Source: Massilia soli (GTDB taxonomy: Bacteria > Pseudomonadota > Gammaproteobacteria > Burkholderiales > Burkholderiaceae_D). From it: DNA of 64,000 nt. Positions 38,191 through 47,822 of this stretch are shown piece after piece. Where the stretch lies: NCBI RefSeq assembly GCF_016809835.1, contig NZ_JAFBIL020000010.1, positions 1 through 64,000 on the forward strand, given 5' to 3'. The position numbers were made by a program, and so were the translations under genes. Position 1 is the first letter of the stretch, and every line of letters starts with the position of its first letter. The notes under the pieces were generated by a model that searched no databases, was not told the origin of the DNA, and saw only the letters and a program-made list of their open reading frames with translations.

Positions 38191-40362
38191 ATGACTAAGA
38201 AGAAAGAAATCGAATTTCTCCGTGTGACGCATCTGCGCGGGCCGAATATCTGGACTTATCGCCCGGTGATCGAAACCTGGCTTGATATCGGCGCGCTTGA
38301 GGACTTCCCATCGAACCTGCTGCCAGGCCTGTACGAGCGCCTGGTGGCCCTGCTCCCTGGCCTGGTCGAGCACCGCTGCGGCGTTGGTGAACGCGGCGGC
38401 TTCCTGGAACGCCTGCGCGAAGGCACCTGGTCCGGCCACATCCTCGAACACGTGGTACTGGAACTGCAAAACCTGGCCGGCATGCGTACCGGCTTCGGCA
38501 AAACGCGTTCGACCAGCAGCGTCGGCATTTACAAGATGGCCTTCCGCACGCGCCAGGAAAAGGTCGGCCGCGCCGCCCTGGTGGCCGGCCGCGACCTGCT
38601 GATGGCCGCGATTGAAGACCAGCCCTTCGACCTCGCCACGGTGGTGGGCAAGCTGCAGGAAATGGTCGACGACTACTGCCTCGGCCCGAGCACCGGCCAC
38701 ATTGTCGAAGCGGCCACCGAGCGCCGCATTCCGTCGATCCGCCTCACCGACGGCAACCTGGTGCAGCTTGGCCATGGCGCCGCGCAGCGGCGCATCTGGA
38801 CCGCCGAAACCGACCGCACCAGCGCCATCGCCGAAGGCATCTCCAGCGACAAGGACCTGACCAAGACCCTGCTCAAGGCCTGCGGCCTGCCGGTACCGGA
38901 AGGCAGCCTGGTTCGCAGCGCCGAAGAAGCATGGGAAGAAGCCCAGGACATCGGCCTGCCGGTCGTGGTCAAACCGTACGACGGCAACCACGGGCGCGGC
39001 GTGTCGCTGAACCTGATGACGCAGGCCGCCGTTGAAGCGGCCTACGCGCTGGCCGCCCGCAAGGGCGGCAGCAAGAGCGTGATCGTCGAGCGCTTCGTCA
39101 CCGGCGACGAGCACCGCCTGCTGGTGGTTGGCAAGCAGCTGGTCGCGGCGGCGAAGGGCGAGTCGCTGTGGGTCACCGGCGACGGAAAACTGAATCTGAT
39201 CGCGCTATGCGACCGTGACATCAACACCGATCCGCGCCGCGGCGACACCGAAGACCATCCGCTCGGCCTGATCCGTCCTGACGTCAGCGCCGAAATCATC
39301 CTTGAACTGGCGCGCCAGGGCATGGACGCGCAGTCGGTGCCGCTGGCCGGCCAGAAGGTGCTGATCCAGCCGAACGGCAACGTCGCCATCGACGTCACCG
39401 ACGACGTGCATCCATCGGTGGCCGCTGCCGCCACGCTGGCTGCGCGCGTGGTGGGCCTGGATATCGCCGGCATCGACATCGTTATGGAAGACATCTCGCG
39501 GCCGCTGGAAGAACAAGGTGGCGCGATCATCGAAGTCAACGCCAGCCCCGGCTTGCTGGCGCACCTGAAACCGGCGATCGGCAAGCCGCGCGCGATTGGC
39601 TCGGCGATCGTCGGCAATCTGTTCGGGCCTGACGAAAGCGGCCGCATCCCGATCATTGGCGTGACCGGGACGCGCGGCACCAGCCTGATCGCGCGCATGG
39701 TCGGCTGCATGCTGCGCCTGACCGGCGTGCACACCGGCGTGGTCAACGCCAACGGCTTGTACCTCGACGAGCGCAAGGTCAGCAGCGCCAACAGCATGAC
39801 CTTCGACGCCGGCGAGCGCCTGCTGATCAACCGCACCGTGCAGGCTGCGGTGTTTGAAAGCGATGCGCGCATGATCCTGTCCGAAGGCCTGGCCTACGAC
39901 CGCTGCAAGGTCGGCATCGTCACCGACATGGACGGCCACGAAGCGCTGGGCGAGTTCTACATCGACGACATGGACGCGATGGCCAACATCATTCGCGCGC
40001 AGGTCGACGTCGTCATGTCGGACGGTGCGGCGGTGCTCAACGCCGCCGTGCAGGAAGTCGCCGACCTGGCCCCGCTGTGCGACGGCGAGGTGATCTTCTA
40101 CGCCGAAGACCACGCGCTGCCGTGCATCTCCGAGCACCGCGCCGGCGGCCACCGCGCGGTATTCGCGCGCGACGGCGCCATCGTGCTGGCCGAAGGCGGC
40201 GACGAAACGGTGCTGCTCGCGCTGTCCGCGCTCAAGCCGGCGACGGCGACCTACCCAGGCGCCGTGCTGGCTGCGGTTGCCGCCAGCTGGGCGGTGGGCA
40301 TGGAACCCGAGCTGATCGCAGCGGGCCTCCGCAATTTCGACGCCAGCCCGGCGGGCCACTAA
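38191..40362 (+). CDS. cphA': cyanophycin synthetase, short form with degenerate Mur-ligase P-loop
   Basis: The 723-residue protein has the N-terminal cyanophycin synthetase domain, an ATP-grasp domain (KPYDGNHGRGVSLNL, IIEVNASPGLLAH) and a shortened Mur-ligase-like domain. CphA makes multi-L-arginyl-poly-L-aspartate: ATP-grasp adds Asp and the Mur-like domain adds Arg. At about residue 489 the P-loop reads GVTGTRGTS, lacking the Lys-Thr of GTNGKTT, and the C-terminal lobe is about 130 residues shorter than in the next gene. This resembles CphA2-type or accessory synthetases. The leader contains a hairpin and a poor ribosome site. It is followed by the full-length cphA after 91 bases. Confidence 0.92.
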   Translation: MTKKKEIEFLRVTHLRGPNIWTYRPVIETWLDIGALEDFPSNLLPGLYERLVALLPGLVEHRCGVGERGGFLERLREGTWSGHILEHVVLELQNLAGMRTGFGKTRSTSSVGIYKMAFRTRQEKVGRAALVAGRDLLMAAIEDQPFDLATVVGKLQEMVDDYCLGPSTGHIVEAATERRIPSIRLTDGNLVQLGHGAAQRRIWTAETDRTSAIAEGISSDKDLTKTLLKACGLPVPEGSLVRSAEEAWEEAQDIGLPVVVKPYDGNHGRGVSLNLMTQAAVEAAYALAARKGGSKSVIVERFVTGDEHRLLVVGKQLVAAAKGESLWVTGDGKLNLIALCDRDINTDPRRGDTEDHPLGLIRPDVSAEIILELARQGMDAQSVPLAGQKVLIQPNGNVAIDVTDDVHPSVAAAATLAARVVGLDIAGIDIVMEDISRPLEEQGGAIIEVNASPGLLAHLKPAIGKPRAIGSAIVGNLFGPDESGRIPIIGVTGTRGTSLIARMVGCMLRLTGVHTGVVNANGLYLDERKVSSANSMTFDAGERLLINRTVQAAVFESDARMILSEGLAYDRCKVGIVTDMDGHEALGEFYIDDMDAMANIIRAQVDVVMSDGAAVLNAAVQEVADLAPLCDGEVIFYAEDHALPCISEHRAGGHRAVFARDGAIVLAEGGDETVLLALSALKPATATYPGAVLAAVAASWAVGMEPELIAAGLRNFDASPAGH

Positions 40363-40453
40363 ATAGAATGGGCATGGCGGCTTGCCGCCGGCCCTGGGCC
40401 CGCCGACGCGTCTGACGCGCACGGGCAAATCGACGACATTAGGATGACGGTTT

Positions 40454-43024
40454 ATGGAAGTATCTCGCGTACGGGCCCTGCGTGGCCCTAACCTCTGGAG
40501 CCACCACACATCGGTGGAAGCGATCGTCGCATGCGACAGCAGCGAGCAATCGCTGGCCAGCCTGCCCGGCTTCGAAGCGCGCCTGCGCGCACGCTTCCCG
40601 GCGATTACGCCGCTGCAGCCGAGCGGCCACCATGACGTGATCCCGATGGCGCACGTGCTTGAAGTGGCAGCGCTCGACCTGCAGGCGCAAGCCGGCTGCC
40701 CGGTCACCTTCAGCCGCACCACGGCGACGCTGGAGCCGGGCATCTACCAGGTGGTCGTCGAGTATTCCGAGGAAGACGTTGGCCGCCGCGCGCTGGAACT
40801 GGCGCAGCAGCTGTGCAGCGCCGCCCAGAACGACACCCCGTTCGACCTGGACGCCGCACTGACCGAACTGCGCGACCTCGACGAGGACGTGCGTCTCGGC
40901 CCGTCGACCGGCTCGATCGTCGACGCCGCGGTCGCGCGCAACATTCCGTTCCGCCGCCTGACCGAAGGCAGCCTGGTGATGTTCGGCTGGGGCAGCCGCC
41001 AGCGCCGCATCCAGGCCGCCGAAATCGACACCACCGGCGCGATCGCCGAGACCATCGCGCAGGACAAGGAGCTGACCAAGAAGCTGCTGCATGCGGCCGG
41101 CGTGCCGGTGCCAATGGGCCGCGTCGTCAGCGATGCCGACGACGCATGGGCGGCCGCGCTGGAAATCGGCCTGCCGGTCGTGATCAAGCCGAAGGATGGC
41201 AACCAGGGCAAAGGCGTCACCGTCAACGTGACCACGCGCGAACAGCTGGCCGGAGGCTTTGCCGCCGCCGCCGAGTTCCGCGACGACGTCATGGTCGAGC
41301 GCTACCTGCCGGGTAACGACTTCCGCCTGCTGGTCATCGGCGACAAGCTGATCGCCGCCGCGCGCCGCGACCCGCCGCAAGTGGTGGGCGATGGCGTGCA
41401 CACCGTGCGCGAGCTGGTCGACCAGGTCAACCTCGACCCGCGCCGCGGCAACGGCCACTCGACCTCGCTGACCAAGATCCGCTTCGACGACATCGCGCTG
41501 GCCAGCCTGGCCAAGCAAGGCCTCCAGGCCGACTCGGTTCCGACCAACGGCCAGCGCGTCATCCTGCGCAATAACGCCAACCTGTCGACCGGCGGCGCCG
41601 CCACCGACGTTACCGACGACGTGCATCCCGAAGTCGCCGAGCGCGCCATTGCCGCTGCCCACATGGTGGGCCTCGACATCTGCGGCGTCGACCTGGTATG
41701 CGACAGCGTGCTTAAACCGATCGAAGAGCAGAACGGCGGCATCGTCGAAGTGAACGCGGCCCCTGGCCTGCGCATGCACCTGTCACCATCGTTCGGCAAA
41801 GGCCGCGCGGTGGGCGAAGCGATTGTATCGACCATGTTCGCCGCCGGCGACGACGGCCGCATTCCGGTGGTGGCCGTTACCGGCACCAACGGCAAGACCA
41901 CCACGGTACGCCTGATCGCCCACCTGCTGACCGCAGGCGGCCTGCGCACCGGCATGACCAACACCGACGGTGTCTACATCGAAGGCCGCCGCATCGACAG
42001 CGGCGACTGCAGCGGACCGCGCAGCGCGCGCAATGTGCTGATGCATCCGGACGTCGACGCCGCGGTATTCGAAACTGCGCGCGGCGGCTTGCTGCGCGAA
42101 GGCCTCGCCTTCGACCGCTGCAAGGTGGCGGTGGTGACCAACATCGGTTCGGGCGACCACCTCGGCCTGAACTACATCACCACGCTGGAAGACCTGGCGG
42201 TCCTCAAGCGCGTGATCGTGCAGAACGTGGCCGACGACGGCGTCGCCGTACTCAACGCCGCCGATCCGATCGTCGCTGCGATGGCGCACAACTGCCGCGG
42301 CAGCGTGACCTTCTTTGCGGCCGATGTGAACCACCCGGTGATGTCGGCCCACCGCGCGCAAGGCAACAGCGTGGTGTATGTCGAGGGCGGCGTGCTGGTC
42401 GCGGCGCAGGGCAAGATGGTGCAACAGGTCGCGCTGTCTGAAGTGCCGATCACCCGCAATGGCACGGTCGGTTTCCAGGTCGAGAACGTGATGGCGTCGG
42501 TAGCCGCGGCATGGGCGGCGGGCGTGGAATGGGACCGCATCTGCGCGGGCCTGAAGTCGTTCGCCAACGAGAGCGACAACGCGCCTGGCCGCTTCAATGT
42601 ATTCGGCTACCGCGGCGCCACCGTCATCGCCGACTACGGCCACAACCCGGATGCGATCCTCGCACTGGTGCGCGCGGTCGATGGCATGCCGGCCAAGCGC
42701 CGTTCGGTGGTGATCAGCGGCGCCGGTGACCGGCGCGATGAAGACATCCGCCAGCAGACCGAAATTCTTGGCGGCGCGTTCGACGACGTGTTGCTGTACC
42801 AGGACCAGTGCCAACGCGGACGCGGCGACGGCGAGGTCGTGGCGCTGCTGCGCCAGGGTCTGGTCGGCGCCAGCCGCACCACGCACGTTGACGAAATCAA
42901 TGGCGAATTCGTCGCCATTGACAAGGCGCTTGCGCGGCTGACCGAAGGCGACCTCTGCCTGATCCTGATCGACCAGGTCGACGAAGCCCTGGCCCACATC
43001 GCAGGCCGCGTCGCGGCAGGCTGA
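40454..43024 (+). CDS. cphA: cyanophycin synthetase, full length
   Basis: The 856-residue protein has the N-terminal domain, an ATP-grasp domain (VIKPKDGNQGKGVTVNV, IVEVNAAPGLRMH) and a complete Mur-ligase domain with VTGTNGKTTTVRLIAHLL at about 474-491. It polymerises aspartate and attaches arginine, using ATP, to make the nitrogen reserve cyanophycin. The length fits the 850-900 residues of bacterial CphA1. It lies 91 bases downstream of the shorter paralogue with AGGA about 11 bases before the ATG, so the two are probably co-transcribed. No cyanophycinase gene is in this window. An inverted repeat follows the stop. Confidence 0.95.
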   Translation: MEVSRVRALRGPNLWSHHTSVEAIVACDSSEQSLASLPGFEARLRARFPAITPLQPSGHHDVIPMAHVLEVAALDLQAQAGCPVTFSRTTATLEPGIYQVVVEYSEEDVGRRALELAQQLCSAAQNDTPFDLDAALTELRDLDEDVRLGPSTGSIVDAAVARNIPFRRLTEGSLVMFGWGSRQRRIQAAEIDTTGAIAETIAQDKELTKKLLHAAGVPVPMGRVVSDADDAWAAALEIGLPVVIKPKDGNQGKGVTVNVTTREQLAGGFAAAAEFRDDVMVERYLPGNDFRLLVIGDKLIAAARRDPPQVVGDGVHTVRELVDQVNLDPRRGNGHSTSLTKIRFDDIALASLAKQGLQADSVPTNGQRVILRNNANLSTGGAATDVTDDVHPEVAERAIAAAHMVGLDICGVDLVCDSVLKPIEEQNGGIVEVNAAPGLRMHLSPSFGKGRAVGEAIVSTMFAAGDDGRIPVVAVTGTNGKTTTVRLIAHLLTAGGLRTGMTNTDGVYIEGRRIDSGDCSGPRSARNVLMHPDVDAAVFETARGGLLREGLAFDRCKVAVVTNIGSGDHLGLNYITTLEDLAVLKRVIVQNVADDGVAVLNAADPIVAAMAHNCRGSVTFFAADVNHPVMSAHRAQGNSVVYVEGGVLVAAQGKMVQQVALSEVPITRNGTVGFQVENVMASVAAAWAAGVEWDRICAGLKSFANESDNAPGRFNVFGYRGATVIADYGHNPDAILALVRAVDGMPAKRRSVVISGAGDRRDEDIRQQTEILGGAFDDVLLYQDQCQRGRGDGEVVALLRQGLVGASRTTHVDEINGEFVAIDKALARLTEGDLCLILIDQVDEALAHIAGRVAAG

Positions 43025-43031
43025 CCCGCTC

Positions 43032-43056
43032 CACGCAGTGCGCAAAGCACTGCGTG
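43032..43056 (+). terminator. hairpin after cphA (no T-run)
   Basis: CACGCAGTGC and GCACTGCGTG form a perfect 10-base stem with a 5-base loop just after the cphA stop. No T-run follows, so it may only stabilise the mRNA end. Confidence 0.5.
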
Positions 43057-43109
43057 CGTCGCTTTACCTGTCCTTCGTTGAATGCTAACTTGGCAGAACG
43101 GAGGATCGC

Positions 43110-43553
43110 ATGGACCACCTCACACCTGATTGCGCCGTCCCGGATTTCGTCCTCTGGGTCGAGCGCCAGTGCGCCTTTCTCCAAAACAAGCAGTTTGATC
43201 AACTCGACCTCGACAGGCTGGTCAAGGAGCTCGACGCGATGGGTGGCAATGAACGGCGTGAACTGAAATCACGGCTGGAAACGCTGATGATGAACTTGCT
43301 CAAATGCCAGTTCCAGCCGGAACCGAAGTCGCGCGCCTGGCTGGGCGCGGTACGCGAGCAACGCTCTGAAATTCACCGCATCCTGGAGCAGAGTCCCAGC
43401 CTCGACGCGGTCGTGGCCGAGTATGCGGACCATGTCTACAAGGCGGCATTTGAACGCGCAGGTGCCGAGACCGGCATTCCGCGCGCTGCCTTTCCCCAGA
43501 CCAATCCGTATTCGAAGGAACAGCTGCTCGACACGGAGTTCGTCCTGTCTTGA
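43110..43553 (+). CDS. DUF29-family protein
   Basis: The 147-residue helical protein matches DUF29: DFVLWVERQCAFLQNKQFDQ near the N-terminus, LVKELDAMGGNERRELKSRL and LLKCQFQPEPKSRAWLGAV, and a C-terminal AAFPQTNPYSKEQLLD. DUF29 proteins are common in cyanobacteria and some proteobacteria and their function is unknown. It follows cphA on the same strand after an 85-base gap that contains a hairpin, so it may be a separate unit. GGAGGA precedes the ATG by about four bases. No membrane or export signal is seen. Confidence 0.87.
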   Translation: MDHLTPDCAVPDFVLWVERQCAFLQNKQFDQLDLDRLVKELDAMGGNERRELKSRLETLMMNLLKCQFQPEPKSRAWLGAVREQRSEIHRILEQSPSLDAVVAEYADHVYKAAFERAGAETGIPRAAFPQTNPYSKEQLLDTEFVLS

Positions 43554-43730
43554 ACGGGATCGAACCGCACACGCACTAGCGCGCCGACAACACCTCCCTC
43601 GCCTGTAGCATTGCTGGCTAGCCCAGAACAACGCTCGACGCCGGTGATTCGGCGCGGAAATGATCCGCTGACTATGGCCCTAGCATTTCCTCGGCGAGCT
43701 GACCCCGGCAAGGCTTGTCGCGAGTTTTCC

Positions 43731-43747
43731 TGTCGGCAAACCTTACA
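43731..43747 (+). promoter_or_regulatory. candidate enhancer site TGTCGGCAAACCTTACA
   Basis: This 17-base element has TGT/ACA ends and lies about 77 bases before the sigma-54 core, a normal distance for an enhancer-binding protein. It resembles, from memory, motifs found before PEP-CTERM genes in betaproteobacteria that are linked to PrsR. One copy only, so confidence is low. Confidence 0.35.
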
Positions 43748-43821
43748 CATTGTCATTCAATTAAGTTCCTTGATCTGCTGAGAATGCGCTAAGCCCTTGG
43801 AAACAAACGGAATTTTGTTAG

Positions 43822-43839
43822 CTGGCATGGAACGTGCTT
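43822..43839 (+). promoter_or_regulatory. sigma-54 (RpoN) promoter of the PEP-CTERM gene
   Basis: CTGGCATGGAACGTGCTT matches the RpoN consensus YTGGCACG-N4-TTGCW, with GG at 43824-43825 and GC at 43836-43837 at the required spacing. Transcription would start near 43848, giving a leader of about 34 bases. Confidence 0.75.
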
Positions 43840-43881
43840 ATACTTGCTTATAGGAAGTACTAATTAACATCGGAGCTACAA

Positions 43882-44739
43882 ATGATTGAATTTAGCAAGA
43901 TTGGCAAGCTGGTCGCTGGCGCAGTACTCGCAATGGCAAGCTCGGTAGCACTAGCTGACCACGTTCCAGGCATCGGCTTCACCGAAAAGACCTTCACCAT
44001 CAATCCAGGCGCGATTGGCGAAGCCGGATGCGGCGGCGGCACCTGCAAGGCCAGCTTCCTGGATTTCAGCTACAAAGCGGAAGTTGACCAGGTTCGGACC
44101 GGCGCAACCACCGCGTCGTTCGACGAAACCGGCGGCGGCTACTTCGGCACCTTCCGCACCTCGCTGGGCGGTCCGGTTGTCGGCGGCACGGGCCTGAACA
44201 ACAACTACAGTATGTACTTCGTGTTCACCGCAACGGGCACCACCGCATTGAGTGGGACCACGATCGACGGTACGTTTAACACCTTCAACTACACCATGTA
44301 TGTTGACCGCAACATGAACACCACCCTGAGCAACGCGCAAGCGGGCGGTGCAGACCAGTCGATCGGCGTAAGCGGCGGCTTTGCAGATGACGTGGCCGTG
44401 TTGACCGGGACTCTGGTCCAGGGCGGATTCCACATTGCCCAAGGCCTGGCTAACGGCGACTTCAACGCAATCGCCACCGCGATCGCGCTGAACGGCTTCT
44501 TCGGCGGCGACGCATTCGCCAGCGGCGAAGCGTTCACCGACATCAACGGCGTGAACTCGATCATCAAAGGCATCCCTAAGACTAACCCGTTCGCGAACAC
44601 AACCGACATCACCATCGACGGTTCGGGCAACACCTCGTTCGAGCCGACCCCGGTTCCAGTACCTGAGCCAACCAGCCTGGCCCTGTTCGGCCTGGCACTG
44701 GCCGGTCTGGCATTCGCCCGTAGCAAGAAAAAAGCGTAA
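43882..44739 (+). CDS. PEP-CTERM protein (possibly flocculation-associated PepA type)
   Basis: The 285-residue protein has a signal peptide (to about residue 26, ALA), a beta-rich Gly/Thr-rich body with a CGGGTC pair, and a C-terminal sorting signal: PVPEPTSLALFGLALAGLAF then RSKKK. The exosortase EpsH cuts near PEP and releases the protein to the surface. The layout recalls PepA, a matrix protein for floc formation in Zoogloea, but the match is loose. The start has CGGAG six bases upstream. A sigma-54 promoter lies 60 bases ahead and a strong terminator follows, so it is a single-gene unit. No exosortase gene is in the window. Confidence 0.88.
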   Translation: MIEFSKIGKLVAGAVLAMASSVALADHVPGIGFTEKTFTINPGAIGEAGCGGGTCKASFLDFSYKAEVDQVRTGATTASFDETGGGYFGTFRTSLGGPVVGGTGLNNNYSMYFVFTATGTTALSGTTIDGTFNTFNYTMYVDRNMNTTLSNAQAGGADQSIGVSGGFADDVAVLTGTLVQGGFHIAQGLANGDFNAIATAIALNGFFGGDAFASGEAFTDINGVNSIIKGIPKTNPFANTTDITIDGSGNTSFEPTPVPVPEPTSLALFGLALAGLAFARSKKKA

Positions 44740-45164
44740 GACAGTGCGCTGCCTTCGCAGCGCAGCCAGTTCAATCGCTCGATGCCGCTCAGTCTGACTG
44801 AGCGGCATTTTTTATTGGGCGAATTATGAACCTGACGTAGCGGGCACAGGGTCAGTGCCGACATTAGCCCCCCCCTACCTGGGCTGCCTGATTATCGGAA
44901 CGCCACGGCGCTTTGCTACGATCCGAATCGAGCAACCCAACCACTGCCGAAATAGTCGAACGTCGAGTCCGTCACGAGCCCAGGGCAGTGTTTGCCAACC
45001 TCGAACATCCCCTCTCGTCTCGGACCAGGAAAACCTTTACGTGCAGCAGCTTCAATCGAAAACTTCTTCGCATAGTCCCTTTTCGGGAATTCGATCCCTC
45101 GAAAGCGGTAAAATGGTGGCCTTGACATTGCGCCGCGCCTTGTCCGCCTCACAACGAAGAAGAA
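44740..45164. other. intergenic region between PEP-CTERM gene and mutS
   Basis: This 425-base stretch begins with the PEP-CTERM terminator (44782-44815). It contains a C-run near 44870 and a TAAAAT -10-like box at 45109-45114 before mutS without a good -35. I see no further gene. Confidence 0.5.
44782..44815 (+). terminator. terminator of the PEP-CTERM gene
   Basis: ATGCCGCTCAGT and ACTGAGCGGCAT form a perfect 12-base stem with a tiny loop, followed by TTTTTTATT. Confidence 0.93.
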
Positions 45165-47822
45165 ATGACGACTGTACCCTCGGAAATCAACGCTGCCGCC
45201 GCCAAGAACGGCCCGACTGAAAAAATCACCCCAATGATGCAGCAGTACCTGCGCATCAAGGCCGATTACCCGACCATGCTGGTGTTTTACCGCATGGGGG
45301 ACTTCTACGAGCTGTTCCACGAAGACGCGGAAAAAGCGGCGCGCATCCTCGGCATCACCCTGACCGCGCGCGGCGCATCGAACGGCAATCCGATCAAGAT
45401 GTGCGGCGTGCCTTTCCACTCGCTCGACGGCTACCTGGCCAAGCTGGTCAAGCTGGGCGAATCGTGCGCGATCTGCGAGCAGATCGGCGACCCGGCCACC
45501 AGCAAGGGCCCGGTCGAACGCAAGGTGCTGCGCGTCGTCACGCCGGGCACCCTGACCGATTCCGACCTGCTGCCTGAAAAATCGGAGCGCCCGCTGCTCG
45601 CGCTGTGCATGATCAGCCAGCGCAAGGTCGTCACCACCGGCCTTGCGTGGATGTCGCTGGCCAGCGGCGCCGTCAAGCTAATGGAGTTTTCGGGCGACGC
45701 CCGCACGGTCGGCGCGCGCCTGCAGCAGGAACTGGAGCGCATCGCGCCTGCAGAAATCCTGTGCGGCGACGGCGCCGAACTGTCGCCTGAACACGAGATC
45801 GCGCATACCCAGCGCGTGCCGGACTGGCACTTCGACGTCGTCGGCGGCCACAAGGCGCTGCTCGACCAGCTGGCCGTCGCCACCCTCACCGGCTTCGGCG
45901 CGGACGGCCTGGGTGCCGCATTCGGCGCCGCCGGCGCGCTGCTGCGCTACGCACAGGCGACGCAGGGGCGCGGCCTGCAGCACGTGCGCAGCTTGTCGAC
46001 CGAAACCGAAACTGAATTCATCGGCCTCGACGCCGCCACCCGCCGCAACCTCGAACTGACCGAGACGATCCGCGGCCAGGAGTCGCCAACGCTGTTTTCG
46101 CTGCTCGACCACTGCCGTACGGCGATGGGTTCGCGCATGCTGCGCCATTGGCTGCACCACGCGCGGCGCGACCAGAACGTCGCGCGCGCGCGCCATGCCG
46201 CCATCGGCGCGCTGGCCGAGACCGACGCCAGCGGCTCGCTGTCGCAGACGCTGGCGCAAGTGCCGGACATCGAACGCATCACCACGCGCATCGCGCTGCT
46301 GACCGCGCGCCCGCGCGACCTGGCCAGCCTGCGCGATGGCCTGAAACAGCTGCCGGCCTTGCGCCATGCGATGCAGCGCAGCTTCACGGCGGGCGAAGAC
46401 AGCCTGCTGGCGGCAATCCACAGCGCCATCGCGACGCCCGGCGTCTGCCTCGATCTGCTTACCCGGGCGGTCGCCGAAGAGCCGGCGGCAATGGTGCGCG
46501 ACGGCGGCGTGTTCGCGCGCGGCTTCGATGCGGAGCTCGACGAGCTGCGCGGCCTTTCCGAGAACGCCGGCCAGTTCCTGGTCGACCTTGAAACGCGCGA
46601 GCGCGCTCGTACCGGCATCGCCAACCTGCGCGTCGAGTACAACAAGGTTCACGGCTTCTACATCGAGGTCACCCACGGCCAGACCGACAAGGTGCCGGAA
46701 GATTACCGCCGCCGCCAGACGCTGAAGAACGCCGAGCGCTACATCACGCCGGAGCTGAAAGTATTCGAGGACAAGGCCCTGTCGGCGCAGGACAAGGCGC
46801 TGGTGCGCGAGAAGCTGCTGTACGACCAGCTGCTGGGCGACCTGGCGCCGCACATCGGCGTGCTGCAGACCGTCGCGCAGGGCCTGGCCCAGCTCGACAC
46901 GCTGACCGCGCTGGCGGTGCACGCGCTGCAGCACAACTGGGTCGCGCCGATGCTGGTGGCGTCACCCTGCCTCGACATCCGCGAAGGCCGCCACCCGGTC
47001 GTCGAAAACCAGATCGAGCGCTTCATCGCCAACGACTGCCAGCTGCAGGACGAACGCAGGCTGCTGTTGATCACCGGCCCGAACATGGGCGGTAAATCGA
47101 CCTTCATGCGCCAGGTGGCCTTGATCACGCTGCTGGCCTACATCGGCAGCTATGTGCCGGCCGCCAGCGCCACCATCGGCCCGATCGACCGCATCTTCAC
47201 GCGCATCGGCGCCACCGACGACCTGGCCGGCGGGCGCTCCACCTTCATGGTCGAGATGACCGAATCGGCGGCGATCCTTAACGGCGCCACGGAGCATTCG
47301 CTGGTGCTGATGGATGAAGTGGGCCGCGGTACCTCGACCTTCGACGGCCTTGCGCTGGCGTGGGCGATCGCGCGCCACCTGATCGATACCAGCCGCAGCT
47401 TCACGCTGTTCGCCACCCATTACTTCGAGCTGACCCAGCTTCCCGATTCGCATCCAACTGCGGCCAACGTGCATTTGTCGGCCGTCGAGCACAAGGACAG
47501 CATCGTGTTCCTGCACGCGGTGCAAGCCGGTCCCGCGTCGCAGAGCTACGGCTTGCAGGTGGCGCAGCTGGCCGGCGTGCCGCAGCCCGTCATCAAGGCC
47601 GCCCGCAAGCACCTGGCGCGCCTTGAATCGCAGGCGCTTGAGCGCACCACCCAGCTTGACCTGTTCGCCCTGCCCTGCGTCGAACCGGACGACGAGCCGG
47701 AAGCGGCAGCGCCGGAAGGCGGCGGCGTGCTGACCGCGTTGGCCGGCATCGACCCCGATGCCCTGAGCCCGCGCGAGGCGCTCGAACAGCTGTACCTGCT
47801 CAAAAGGTTGTCCGCACAATGA
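45165..47822 (+). CDS. mutS: DNA mismatch repair protein MutS
   Basis: The 885-residue protein has the N-terminal mismatch-recognition domain with [15 protein letters not shown] (the Phe-x-Glu-like element), core and clamp domains, and a C-terminal ATPase with GPNMGGKST at about 638-646, [12 protein letters not shown] and ATHYFEL. It finds mismatched bases and recruits MutL. The length is normal. The ATG has GAAGAAG as a weak ribosome site. Its stop overlaps the next gene (ATGA), an unusual partner for mutS. Confidence 0.97.
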   Translation: MTTVPSEINAAAAKNGPTEKITPMMQQYLRIKADYPTMLVFYRMGDFYELFHEDAEKAARILGITLTARGASNGNPIKMCGVPFHSLDGYLAKLVKLGESCAICEQIGDPATSKGPVERKVLRVVTPGTLTDSDLLPEKSERPLLALCMISQRKVVTTGLAWMSLASGAVKLMEFSGDARTVGARLQQELERIAPAEILCGDGAELSPEHEIAHTQRVPDWHFDVVGGHKALLDQLAVATLTGFGADGLGAAFGAAGALLRYAQATQGRGLQHVRSLSTETETEFIGLDAATRRNLELTETIRGQESPTLFSLLDHCRTAMGSRMLRHWLHHARRDQNVARARHAAIGALAETDASGSLSQTLAQVPDIERITTRIALLTARPRDLASLRDGLKQLPALRHAMQRSFTAGEDSLLAAIHSAIATPGVCLDLLTRAVAEEPAAMVRDGGVFARGFDAELDELRGLSENAGQFLVDLETRERARTGIANLRVEYNKVHGFYIEVTHGQTDKVPEDYRRRQTLKNAERYITPELKVFEDKALSAQDKALVREKLLYDQLLGDLAPHIGVLQTVAQGLAQLDTLTALAVHALQHNWVAPMLVASPCLDIREGRHPVVENQIERFIANDCQLQDERRLLLITGPNMGGKSTFMRQVALITLLAYIGSYVPAASATIGPIDRIFTRIGATDDLAGGRSTFMVEMTESAAILNGATEHSLVLMDEVGRGTSTFDGLALAWAIARHLIDTSRSFTLFATHYFELTQLPDSHPTAANVHLSAVEHKDSIVFLHAVQAGPASQSYGLQVAQLAGVPQPVIKAARKHLARLESQALERTTQLDLFALPCVEPDDEPEAAAPEGGGVLTALAGIDPDALSPREALEQLYLLKRLSAQ

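Larger units (their letters stand above)
43554..43881. other. intergenic region before the PEP-CTERM gene
   Basis: The 328 bases carry a sigma-54 promoter (43822-43839) and a possible upstream activator site (43731-43747), listed separately. The left half shows no open frame, repeat or RNA gene that I can recognise. Confidence 0.6.
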
